Below the pieces are notes generated by a model, which was given only the letters and a program-made list of their open reading frames with translations, did not search any database and was not told the DNA's origin. From Fretibacter sp964410285 (lineage in GTDB: Bacteria; Pseudomonadota; Alphaproteobacteria; Caulobacterales; Maricaulaceae), in NCBI GenBank assembly GCA_964410285.1, contig CAYPFR010000001.1, positions 620,001 to 684,000 of the forward strand: a stretch of 64,000 nt of DNA, given 5' to 3'. Position numbers and translations under genes: made by a program. Below, piece by piece: positions 7,881-16,128 of the stretch. How positions within the stretch are numbered: the first letter of the stretch is position 1; every line of letters starts with the position of its first letter.

Positions 7881-8897
7881 ATGAAATCGACCATTAAGGA
7901 CGTGGCCCGAAAGGCTGACGTTTCGATGAAGACTGTTTCCCGGGTTTTGAATAAAGAGCCAAATGTTGCCGCCAAAACCAGAGAGCGCGTCCTTGCGGCT
8001 GCCAAAGAGCTACGCTATGCGCCGTCGCTCGCGGCGCGCGGGCTGGCAAGCTCAAAATCCTATTTGATTGCGCTGCTTTATGATGATCCCACCCCAAGTT
8101 ATATTGCCAATATTCAAAAAGGCGCGATTCAGGCCTGCCGGGAGCGCGGCTATCATCTGGTCGCCGAGCCCGTGCATATTGAAGATGCGGAAGCGGGCCC
8201 AAGCGGGGATTTGTCGGCCGATGTCGAGCGCGCGCTTGAGCGTTTGCCCGTTGATGGGGCAATTCTAACGCCGCCGCTTTGCGATCAGGGTAATGTTGTT
8301 CAGGCCTTGCAACGTCTTGGGATCCCTTACGTCCCGGTGGCGCCTTCTACCTCTCACGGGGATATTCCAATTGTGCAAATGGATGACGTGAAGGCGGCCA
8401 AGGAAATGACTCAGTACCTCATTAGTTTGGGGCATAAAAAAATTGCCTTCATTAAGGGCAATCCTACCCATAGCGCCAGCCCGCGCCGCTTCAACGGCTT
8501 TCGCGAAGCGATGCGCAAGGCCAATTTGGATATCCGCGCCGATTATGTTCAGTCGGGTGACTATCATTACCGCTCTGGGGCGGCAGCGGCTGAAACGCTT
8601 CTGGCCTTAGAGGATCCCCCCACAGCCATTTTTGCAAGTAATGATGATATGGCGGCGGGCGCGTTGGCGGTGGCAAACCGCCTTGGGATGGTTGTGCCCG
8701 ATCAGCTTTCTGTGGGGGGATTTGATGACACCCCGCTTGCCCGTATCGTCTGGCCCCAAATGACCACTGTTCGCCAACCCATTGAGGCGCTTGGCTATGC
8801 AGCGGCCAAGCTCTTGATCACACCTGATCTGTCGGAGGAGGCTGTAAAAACCCTAGAGCATGACTTAATCGTCAGGGGTTCAACTGGCCCATTGTGA
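7881..8897 (+). CDS. LacI-family transcriptional regulator of the sugar/ED genes
   Basis: A 338-residue regulator. Residues 2-25 form the LacI helix-turn-helix (TIKDVARKADVSMKTVSRVL), followed by the hinge helix with YAPSLAARGLAS and a periplasmic-binding-protein-like effector domain containing GGFDDTPLARIVWPQMTTVR. The frame is open upstream to 7773, but ATG 7881 follows AGGGGAGAGG and starts directly before the HTH, so it is the start. Four copies of one palindrome lie before the porter, this gene, zwf and the gluconate operon, which makes this the probable common repressor. The effector is unknown; a sugar phosphate such as KDPG or 6-phosphogluconate is a guess. Confidence 0.9.
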   Translation: MKSTIKDVARKADVSMKTVSRVLNKEPNVAAKTRERVLAAAKELRYAPSLAARGLASSKSYLIALLYDDPTPSYIANIQKGAIQACRERGYHLVAEPVHIEDAEAGPSGDLSADVERALERLPVDGAILTPPLCDQGNVVQALQRLGIPYVPVAPSTSHGDIPIVQMDDVKAAKEMTQYLISLGHKKIAFIKGNPTHSASPRRFNGFREAMRKANLDIRADYVQSGDYHYRSGAAAAETLLALEDPPTAIFASNDDMAAGALAVANRLGMVVPDQLSVGGFDDTPLARIVWPQMTTVRQPIEALGYAAAKLLITPDLSEEAVKTLEHDLIVRGSTGPL

Positions 8898-8910
8898 AAT
8901 GTCACGCCGC

Positions 8911-8927
8911 CTCACAAATTTTGTGAG
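8911..8927 (+). repeat. Inverted repeat between lacI and the zwf operator
   Basis: CTCACAA (8911-8917) and TTGTGAG (8921-8927) are separated by ATT. It lies 13 bases after the regulator stop and 21 bases before the zwf operator. No T-run follows, so it is either a weak terminator stem or a second protein-binding site. I cannot tell which. Confidence 0.4.
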
Positions 8928-8948
8928 AAGAGGGCTCACGCTTCGAGT

Positions 8949-8962
8949 TGACAGCGCTGTCA
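8949..8962 (+). promoter_or_regulatory. LacI-type operator before zwf-pgl-edd-glk
   Basis: TGACAGCGCTGTCA is a perfect 14-bp palindrome 45 bases before the zwf start codon. With the preceding T it contains TTGACA, again suggesting overlap with a -35 element. It is the best copy of the four-site motif in the window. Confidence 0.8.
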
Positions 8963-9007
8963 TAATGGGTCAATTTGTCGTGTCTATCAGTGGGGATTTC
9001 TGAGCAA

Positions 9008-10576
9008 ATGGGTAAGCACACACAAAAAAAATCGGCTGATAAAATGACCGCTCCGGCTTCCGAGAATGCGGAGCCTTCTGGAGGGTCGGCCTTTTTACCC
9101 GTAGAGCCCTTTGATATTGTTGTCTTTGGCGCAACGGGCGATCTGGCGCGGCGTAAATTATTGCCATCTTTATTTCACCGATTTTGCGACGGACAGATAG
9201 CGCCATCCAGTAAAATTATCGGCGTGTCTCGCAGTTCTCATAGCCGCGAGAGTTTCCAAAAATTGATCGAAGACGCCTATCATGAATTTTCACAGGAAGA
9301 AAATTTCGACCCCGCGCAGTGGAAAGCTTTCAGCGCGCTGCTGCACTATCATGCAATTGACGTCCTTAGCGCCGAGGCGGATTGGGGGGGCTTGGCAAAT
9401 GAGTTTGCCGGGGCCGGAGATAAAACGCGCGTTTTTTATCTGGCGATGCCGCCGCGCACCTATGCCCGTATTTGCGAAGGCCTAGAGGCCGCGGGCATCG
9501 CTTCACCGCCCTCGCGCGTTGTTTTGGAAAAACCGATTGGGACAAATTATGAGTCGGCCCGCGCGATAAATGAAGGTGTAGGAAAGGTCTTTGATGAAAA
9601 TCGGATTTACCGGATTGACCATTATTTGGGAAAGGAGACGGTGCAAAATCTGCTCGTCCTCCGATTTGCGAATATTTTGCTTGAACCGCTTTGGTCCCAT
9701 AGCGCCATTGAACATGTTCAAATTACCGCCGCCGAATCCATTGGCGTTGGCGGGCGCGGGGCGTATTATGACGAAGCGGGCGCATTGCGCGATATGGTGC
9801 AAAACCATCTGCTACAGCTCTTGTGCCTGACGGCCATGGAGGCCCCAGCCTCTCTTGACGCGGATGATGTCCGCACGGAAAAATTGAAAGTGCTGAGGGC
9901 GCTGCGCAGCATAAGCGCTCAGGAGACCGAGCAATTGACCGTGCGGGGGCAATATGCGCGCGGGAAGCTTGCCGATGGTCATTTTGCGAAAGACTACCTC
10001 ACCGATGTAGACGTCGACCAAAGCTCAACCGAGAGCTATGTGGCGCTCTGTACCTATATTGATAATTGGCGCTGGGCGGGCGTGCCTTTTTATCTGCGCA
10101 CGGGTAAACGCATGGCCTCTCGGCGCTCTGAAATTGTCATACAATTCAAATCTGTGCCCCATTCCGTATTTGGCCAAGACACAAGGCTAAATGCAAACCG
10201 CCTTGTTATTCGCTTGCAGCCCGATGAAGCGGTGACGCTATGGATGGATATCAAAGAGCCAGGCGCGGGCGGGATGCGCCTAAAAACATTGCCTTTGAAT
10301 TTGTCCTATGCGGAGAATTTTGCGGTGCGTTACCCTGATGCCTATGAACGTTTGTTGATGGATGTTGTGCGGGGAAATCTTTCCCTCTTTATGCGCCGCG
10401 ACGAGGTGGAAGCCGCGTGGCAATGGGTGGATAAAATTCACGCGGGCTGGTCGGAATCCGATCAGCGCGTGGAGCTTTACCCTGCGGGCGAGGACGGCCC
10501 GCGTGAAGGCGAGGATATGCTTGCACGCAGCGGACATACTTGGTTCACGCCGCAAAACGGAGGCAAAAGTGCCTGA
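9008..10576 (+). CDS. zwf: Glucose-6-phosphate 1-dehydrogenase
   Basis: Zwf oxidises glucose 6-phosphate to 6-phosphogluconolactone with NAD(P)+, the entry step of the ED and pentose phosphate routes. The coenzyme loop GATGDLARRKLLPSL lies near residue 42, EKPIG near residue 175 and the catalytic RIDHYLGKE near residue 200; total length 522. ATG 9008 was chosen; a TTG at 8975 in frame is possible but sits close to the operator, and the first 30 residues are low in conservation either way. First gene of zwf-pgl-edd-glk; the pgl start overlaps its stop by eight bases. Confidence 0.95.
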   Translation: MGKHTQKKSADKMTAPASENAEPSGGSAFLPVEPFDIVVFGATGDLARRKLLPSLFHRFCDGQIAPSSKIIGVSRSSHSRESFQKLIEDAYHEFSQEENFDPAQWKAFSALLHYHAIDVLSAEADWGGLANEFAGAGDKTRVFYLAMPPRTYARICEGLEAAGIASPPSRVVLEKPIGTNYESARAINEGVGKVFDENRIYRIDHYLGKETVQNLLVLRFANILLEPLWSHSAIEHVQITAAESIGVGGRGAYYDEAGALRDMVQNHLLQLLCLTAMEAPASLDADDVRTEKLKVLRALRSISAQETEQLTVRGQYARGKLADGHFAKDYLTDVDVDQSSTESYVALCTYIDNWRWAGVPFYLRTGKRMASRRSEIVIQFKSVPHSVFGQDTRLNANRLVIRLQPDEAVTLWMDIKEPGAGGMRLKTLPLNLSYAENFAVRYPDAYERLLMDVVRGNLSLFMRRDEVEAAWQWVDKIHAGWSESDQRVELYPAGEDGPREGEDMLARSGHTWFTPQNGGKSA

Positions 10577-11294
10577 AAACCTAAATCAGGATTATGCGGT
10601 CATTAGCGGGGCAGATGCGCATATCGCGCAGCGCTGCGCCGAACATGTGCAAGAGGCGTTGCGGGCGGCGCTTTTGGCGCGCGGAGAGGCCAGCCTTATG
10701 GTTTCCGGCGGAAGCAGCCCAAAACCTTTATTCAAAGCCCTGCAAAACGCGGATCTGGTCTGGGATAAAATTACGGTTAGTTTGGTTGATGAGCGCTGGG
10801 TAAATCCGGGCGCGGCGGGTTCAAATGAAAGTTTTATCAAAGATCACTTTTTGCAAGGCCGTGCAAGCGCGGCGCAGTTTGTGAGTTTAAAATCCGGCGC
10901 TCAGACAGCCCTAGAGGCCCTGCCGGAAATTGAAGGCCGCTTCTTGAGCGTGCAAACCCCGTTTGATGTTTGCGTTATGGGTATGGGTCTTGATAGCCAT
11001 ACGGCGAGCTGGTTCCCGGGCGCGCACGGGCAAGCCGCCGCCATGGCCGCCGATAATAAGGCCCAGTTCGCGGCCATTGATGCCAGCGGCTGCGGCGGAG
11101 CGGGGGAATTTCCCGAGCGTATTACACTCACGCTAAGCGCCGTGATGGACAGCCGTCAGATTATATTGTTTATTCCGGGCGCGGCCAAAGCTAAGGTCTT
11201 TGAAATGGCCCGTTTGGAGACACCGTCTTTAACCCCAGTGGGGGCCCTAAAATCTGCAGCTGATAGGCTTACAGTCTATACAAAGTTGGAATAG
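10569..11294 (+). CDS. pgl: 6-phosphogluconolactonase, DevB type
   Basis: Pgl hydrolyses 6-phosphogluconolactone to 6-phosphogluconate. The 241-residue product shows the NagB-like fold motifs MVSGGSSPKPLF near residue 42 and SLVDERWV near residue 72, plus GMGLDSHTASWFPG near residue 138. It starts with GTG at 10569, with GGAGG six bases upstream, inside the last codons of zwf. The frame extends far upstream in zwf, but that part is not pgl-like. The overlap means coupled translation with zwf. Confidence 0.93.
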   Translation: MPENLNQDYAVISGADAHIAQRCAEHVQEALRAALLARGEASLMVSGGSSPKPLFKALQNADLVWDKITVSLVDERWVNPGAAGSNESFIKDHFLQGRASAAQFVSLKSGAQTALEALPEIEGRFLSVQTPFDVCVMGMGLDSHTASWFPGAHGQAAAMAADNKAQFAAIDASGCGGAGEFPERITLTLSAVMDSRQIILFIPGAAKAKVFEMARLETPSLTPVGALKSAADRLTVYTKLE

Positions 11295-11302
11295 AATAGT
11301 TT

Positions 11303-13147
11303 ATGAATCCGATCATTAAAGACGTTACGGCTCGTATTCGGGCGCGCTCGCAAAAATCCCGCCGCGCCTATCTCAATGCTGTATCCGAAAATTTCCGCGA
11401 CGGGCCGCGCCGCTCGCGCTTGACTGCGGGCAATGTTGCTCATGCCAGTGCGGGATGCCCTGTACATGAAAAAATGGAATTGCTCGGCGTGAATTGGCCC
11501 AATATCGGTATTGTCACGGCCTATAATGATATGCTGTCCGCCCATCAGCCCTTTGAGCGCTTTCCGGCCTTGATCAAACACGCCGCCCGGCGCAACGGTG
11601 CGGTTGCGCAGGTTGCTGGCGGCGTGCCCGCTATGTGTGACGGCGTCACCCAAGGCCGCGACGGCATGGAGCTCTCGCTCTTCTCAAGAGATACAATTGC
11701 GATGAGCACGGCCATTGCGCTCTCCCACGACATGTTTGACGCCGTGATTCACTTGGGTGTGTGTGACAAGATCGTCCCGGGGCTTTTAATCGGAGCGCTG
11801 CGCTTTGGGCATATCCCGCAGATTTTTGCGCCTGCGGGGCCAATGCCCTCTGGGCTGCCAAATTCAGAAAAGGCCCGCGTGAGGCAAGAGTATGCGGAAG
11901 GCAAGGTCGGGCGCAAGGAATTGCTAGAAGCTGAAAGCGCGAGCTATCATTCTCCGGGTACATGCACATTTTACGGCACGGCCAATACCAATCAAATGCT
12001 CATGGAAATTATGGGTATGCAATTGCCGGGCTCTAGCTTTATTCACCCTAACACGCCATTGCGCGATGCGATGACGGCCCAGACTACGCGGCGCGCCGTG
12101 CAGATTTCTTCCTTGGGGCCGCAATTCACCCCCGCCGCGCATATCATAGATGAAAAGGCACTTGTGAACGGTATTGTCGGTTTGATGGCGACAGGCGGTT
12201 CTACGAATTTGACAATCCATCTTTGCGCGATTGCCCGGGCCGCGGGCATTATTATCAATTGGGATGATCTATCGGATATTTCAAATGCTGTGCCGCTAAT
12301 TTGTAAAATTTACCCGAATGGCGTGATGGACGTAAACCATTTCCATGCAGCGGGCGGCATGGCCTATTTGATCTCCGAACTTCTGAGTGAAGACCTTGCC
12401 CAAAATGACGTGACGACCGTGGCGGGCGGAGAAGGATTAACTGAATACACCCGAGAGCCTATTCGCAATCAGCATGCCGAAGCAGATAGTGTTCTGTTCA
12501 GAAAGGGCCCCAAGGAAAGCCTAGATAAAGAGGTTCTGACCTCCGTAAATACACCTTTCCGCCCAGACGGCGGACTGCGTTTGCTCTCCGGGAATATTGG
12601 AAGAGGGGTGATGAAAGTATCTGCGGTCAAAAGAGACAACTGGCTTGTCCAAGCACCCGCCATCGTGATCGACCATCAAAACGAACTCCTTGAGATGCAT
12701 AAACGCGGCGAACTTGAACGGGACTTTATTGTGGTGCTTCGTTTTCAAGGTCCGCGCGCCAATGGCATGCCCGAGCTACACAAACTCACGCCGATATTGG
12801 GCGCGCTGCAAGACAAAGGCTTTAAGATCGGGCTTGTCACGGATGGGCGTATGTCTGGTGCATCCGGCAAAGTTCCCGCGGCAATCCATATTCACCCCGA
12901 GGCGCTCATGGGCGGCAATATTGCCCGCATACGAACGGGAGATATGTTGCGTCTGGACCCAAAATCAGGAACGGTCGACGTCGCGGGGGATGCAGATTGG
13001 CAATCCCGCCCGCCCGCCGCTTATCCTGCGCAGCCGCAGCTATCGGCATTGGGCATGAATATGTTTGGACCTATGCGGTCCGCCTGCACGGATGCTGAGT
13101 CCGGGGCTTCATTTTTGGGGGATTTAGCATTTGGGGGTCAGGTCTAA
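11303..13147 (+). CDS. edd: Phosphogluconate dehydratase (Entner-Doudoroff)
   Basis: Edd converts 6-phosphogluconate to 2-keto-3-deoxy-6-phosphogluconate with a [4Fe-4S] cluster. The product is 614 residues, as expected for the IlvD/Edd family. Visible blocks are MCDGVTQGRDGMELS near residue 112, GVCDKIVPGLLIGAL near residue 152 and GLVTDGRMSGASGKVPAAIH near residue 512; the Cys residues of the first two belong to the cluster-ligand set. It follows pgl by eight bases and shares one base with glk. The partner aldolase gene eda is not in the window. Confidence 0.95.
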   Translation: MNPIIKDVTARIRARSQKSRRAYLNAVSENFRDGPRRSRLTAGNVAHASAGCPVHEKMELLGVNWPNIGIVTAYNDMLSAHQPFERFPALIKHAARRNGAVAQVAGGVPAMCDGVTQGRDGMELSLFSRDTIAMSTAIALSHDMFDAVIHLGVCDKIVPGLLIGALRFGHIPQIFAPAGPMPSGLPNSEKARVRQEYAEGKVGRKELLEAESASYHSPGTCTFYGTANTNQMLMEIMGMQLPGSSFIHPNTPLRDAMTAQTTRRAVQISSLGPQFTPAAHIIDEKALVNGIVGLMATGGSTNLTIHLCAIARAAGIIINWDDLSDISNAVPLICKIYPNGVMDVNHFHAAGGMAYLISELLSEDLAQNDVTTVAGGEGLTEYTREPIRNQHAEADSVLFRKGPKESLDKEVLTSVNTPFRPDGGLRLLSGNIGRGVMKVSAVKRDNWLVQAPAIVIDHQNELLEMHKRGELERDFIVVLRFQGPRANGMPELHKLTPILGALQDKGFKIGLVTDGRMSGASGKVPAAIHIHPEALMGGNIARIRTGDMLRLDPKSGTVDVAGDADWQSRPPAAYPAQPQLSALGMNMFGPMRSACTDAESGASFLGDLAFGGQV

Positions 13148-14130
13148 TGCCAATGTCAGCTACCTTGGTTGGTGATGTCGGCGGTACTAACTGCCGCTTT
13201 GCGCTTGCTGAGCGCACTGCGCAAGGCACAATTGAATTGCATCACAGCGAGAAATATGCCGTTGCCGAATTTGGCCATTTCAACGAGGCTGTTAATCATT
13301 ATCTCACGGGCTTGTCGATTGTTCCGAAAAAAGCGGCATTTGCTTTTGCCGGACCGAAATTTAATGACGCCATTCAGATGACAAATGTAAACTGGCTTAT
13401 CTCCGAGGCGGAACTTGTCTCTACGTTTAATTTTGAGAATGCCGTCGTTTTGAATGATTTTGTCGCAATGGCAAATGGCGCCACTGTCATACCTGATGAC
13501 GGATTTCAAACGCTGATTTCGGGGAAGGTCAATTATAACAAATCTGTAGCCGTTCTTGGCCCCGGCACGGGCCTTGGTATTTCCTGTATCGTCCCGGGCC
13601 GCCCGCCGCGTATCCTCGCAACCGAGGGGGGTCATACAGCCTTTGCGCCGCAAACAGAACTAGAGCGAGAAATCCTTGCCTATACGGCAAAGAAGCATGG
13701 CTATGTCGCCGCAGAGACCTTGATTTGCGGACCGGGCATGACGCGCCTCTATGAAGCGATCTCGGCGATTTATGATGAACCAACACTCTTTAGTAAGCCC
13801 GCAGAAATTGTCGCCGCTGCGGAAGCCAGCCCGAAGTCCGTCGCACGGAAAACCGTGCTGACGTTTTGTGATATTTTGGGCGGGTTTGCGGGGAATGCGG
13901 CTTTAACGCTTGGCGCTGCGGGCGGAGTCGTTGTGGGCGGGGGCGTATCGCGTCATATCGCCCCCTTCATCGCGGAGTCTGACTTTGAAGGCCATTTCAA
14001 AAATAAGGGGCCGGGCTCATGGTATGTCAAAGATATTCCGGTGCGCCTAATCATGGCGCATTATGTTGCGCTTTACGGCGCGGCGGCCATGGTATTGCCG
14101 CATAGTGCTGCGGCGGCGGCCAGCGGCTAA
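13147..14130 (+). CDS. glk: Glucokinase
   Basis: Glk phosphorylates glucose with ATP to glucose 6-phosphate, the substrate of Zwf encoded at the start of this operon. The 327-residue product is of the bacterial Glk (non-ROK) type: GDVGGTNCRFAL at residues 9-20 is the phosphate loop, FAGP follows near residue 68, NDFVAMA near residue 101 provides the catalytic Asp, and LGPGTGLG appears near residue 137. Its ATG overlaps the edd stop as TAATG. Its presence agrees with uptake of free sugar by a proton symporter and not by a PTS. Confidence 0.94.
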   Translation: MPMSATLVGDVGGTNCRFALAERTAQGTIELHHSEKYAVAEFGHFNEAVNHYLTGLSIVPKKAAFAFAGPKFNDAIQMTNVNWLISEAELVSTFNFENAVVLNDFVAMANGATVIPDDGFQTLISGKVNYNKSVAVLGPGTGLGISCIVPGRPPRILATEGGHTAFAPQTELEREILAYTAKKHGYVAAETLICGPGMTRLYEAISAIYDEPTLFSKPAEIVAAAEASPKSVARKTVLTFCDILGGFAGNAALTLGAAGGVVVGGGVSRHIAPFIAESDFEGHFKNKGPGSWYVKDIPVRLIMAHYVALYGAAAMVLPHSAAAAASG

Positions 14131-14149
14131 ATCAGCTGGGGCCGAAGGC

Positions 14150-16012
14150 TTAATCCTGATCAAATTGCAGCGCAGCGAGACGGGCGTATAGCGCGCCGTC
14201 CTTAATCAGGCTTTCATGGGTGCCTATGCCGGCGATGCGGCCCTCATCAAAAACAATAATTCGGTCGGCCTTTTTCACAGTCGCAAGACGGTGCGCAATG
14301 ACAAGGCTCGTGCGGCCTTGCGACATATGCTCAAAGGCAAGTTGAACCGCGCGTTCCGATTCTGCGTCAAGCGCAGAGGTCGCCTCGTCCAAAAGCAGGA
14401 TCGGCGCATTGCGCAAGATAGCGCGGGCAATGGCAATGCGCTGTCTTTGCCCGCCCGAAAGGGTCGCCGCCCGTTCCCCAAGGTCGGTGTCATAGCCTTT
14501 CGGCAGGCCGGAGAGAAAGCCGTGGGCATAGGCGGCTTTGGCGGCCTCTATGACCTCCGCGTCGCTGGCGCCGCTTCGGCCATAACGGATGTTTTCCATC
14601 GCCGAGCCGGAAAAGAGCGGCGTGTTTTGCTGCACAATTGCGAATTGGCGGCGAAGGGCCTGCGGGTCCATATGCGCCAGCGGCGTGCCCCCTAGCGTGA
14701 TGCGGCCAGATTGCACATCATAAAATCGCAGCAAGAGCTGAAAAATCGTAGACTTCCCCGCGCCCGAGGGGCCAACCAAGGCCACGGTTTCCCCCGGCTC
14801 GATACGAAAGCTTATGCCCCGCAGGGCTTTATCTTCAGGGCGGGTTGGGTAGGAAAAGCTGACATTTTCAAATTCCAGCACGCCGCCCTGTGTGATTTTT
14901 GCAGGGGCAGACGGGGCGGTAATCTCGCTTTCACTTTCCAATATTTCAACCAAGCGCTCGGACGCGCCGGCTGCGCGGAGTAAATTTGTCCATGTCTCGG
15001 TCAGCGCGCCGCCGCTACTGCCGGCATAAAAGGCATAAAAGGTAAAGGCCCCGATCTCCCCGCCTGTCATAGAGCCATTTTGGACAGAGAACGCCCCAAA
15101 CCAAAGTGCGCCGATAATCCCTCCGAGGGCCGCGCAGAAAATGAAAAATGTCAGAAAGCTCTGATTAACAACGCGCCAAAATTGACTTTTATAGGTTGCT
15201 TCAATTGCGCGGTGAAACGCCTCGTCCTCAAAGGTTTCGCGGGTATAGGCTTGCACGGTTTGGATCGCCGTCAATGCTTCGCCGGAGCGCGCTGAGGCCT
15301 CTGCCAGATTGTCCTGCCCATCACGCGAGAGCGTTCGAATTCGTCGTCCCTGAATAATGGCAGGAATAATTACCGCAGGCAGAACGGCCAGAACAATCAA
15401 TGCGAGCTTCCAGCTTACAACAAACATCATCACGAAGGAGCCGGCAATAATCGCGAGTGAGCGCAGGGCAAATGAGATCGAGCCGGTTAGAACGGTTTCA
15501 ATCAATGTCGTATCCGTTGTGAGCCGCGAGAGCACTTCGCCTGTGCGCACTTTTTCAAAATAGGCGGGGCTAAGGGTTAAAAGCTTGGAATAGACCGAGC
15601 TGCGAATGTCCGCGATCACGCGCTGCCCCAAAGCCGTCACAAAGAAATAGCGAATAGCGCCAAGGGCTGAAAACAAACCAATGAAACCTGCGGCAAGCAC
15701 AAAATAGGCGTTGAGATTTGAAGGGTCGGATACCGGCAAGCGGTTACAAAATTCTGCGCTCGCCCCGCCGCCGCTAAACCCGCAATCAACCACGACCTTC
15801 ACAATCATGGGAAGAGACAAGGAGGTCAGTGTTGAGAGCACGAGGAAGATCAAAAAGGCCGAAAGCCATAATTTATAGCGAGAGACATAGGGCCAGAGAT
15901 AGGCAAGCGGGCGCATTGAGCGGGCCTTACCGCGCTTGTCTTTGTCCTGCTCTATGGTCTTGGCATAAGCCGCGCCCGCAGAGCGGTGGGTGTTATCGGA
16001 TTCGCTTGCCAT
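14150..16012 (-). CDS. ABC transporter, fused membrane and ATPase domains (ABCB/MsbA-like exporter)
   Basis: A 620-residue half-transporter. Six membrane helices fill about residues 45-335, followed by a nucleotide-binding domain with Walker A GPSGAGKST near residue 415, the signature LSGGQRQRIAIARAIL near residue 517, Walker B ILLLDEATSALD near residue 540 and the switch histidine in VIAHRLAT. It belongs to the group often annotated MsbA-like or multidrug exporter and works as a homodimer in the inner membrane. It converges with glk across only 19 bases. The cargo cannot be read from sequence. Confidence 0.88.
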   Translation of the reverse strand: MASESDNTHRSAGAAYAKTIEQDKDKRGKARSMRPLAYLWPYVSRYKLWLSAFLIFLVLSTLTSLSLPMIVKVVVDCGFSGGGASAEFCNRLPVSDPSNLNAYFVLAAGFIGLFSALGAIRYFFVTALGQRVIADIRSSVYSKLLTLSPAYFEKVRTGEVLSRLTTDTTLIETVLTGSISFALRSLAIIAGSFVMMFVVSWKLALIVLAVLPAVIIPAIIQGRRIRTLSRDGQDNLAEASARSGEALTAIQTVQAYTRETFEDEAFHRAIEATYKSQFWRVVNQSFLTFFIFCAALGGIIGALWFGAFSVQNGSMTGGEIGAFTFYAFYAGSSGGALTETWTNLLRAAGASERLVEILESESEITAPSAPAKITQGGVLEFENVSFSYPTRPEDKALRGISFRIEPGETVALVGPSGAGKSTIFQLLLRFYDVQSGRITLGGTPLAHMDPQALRRQFAIVQQNTPLFSGSAMENIRYGRSGASDAEVIEAAKAAYAHGFLSGLPKGYDTDLGERAATLSGGQRQRIAIARAILRNAPILLLDEATSALDAESERAVQLAFEHMSQGRTSLVIAHRLATVKKADRIIVFDEGRIAGIGTHESLIKDGALYARLAALQFDQD

Positions 16013-16128
16013 AATTTGCCGCCTCTTAGCCTATCGGGCTCAAAAAACCTATAGCCGAAAGCGCGGCAGAGTGGCCTCCCCGCGTGCGAAGGCTTGCAAT
16101 TAGGCCAGCTCCCCGCCACCAATGCGTC

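Noticed and set aside
10362..10568. Upstream extension of the pgl frame inside zwf
   Set aside because: The region is coding for Zwf in another frame and the GTG at 10569 has its own GGAGG box.
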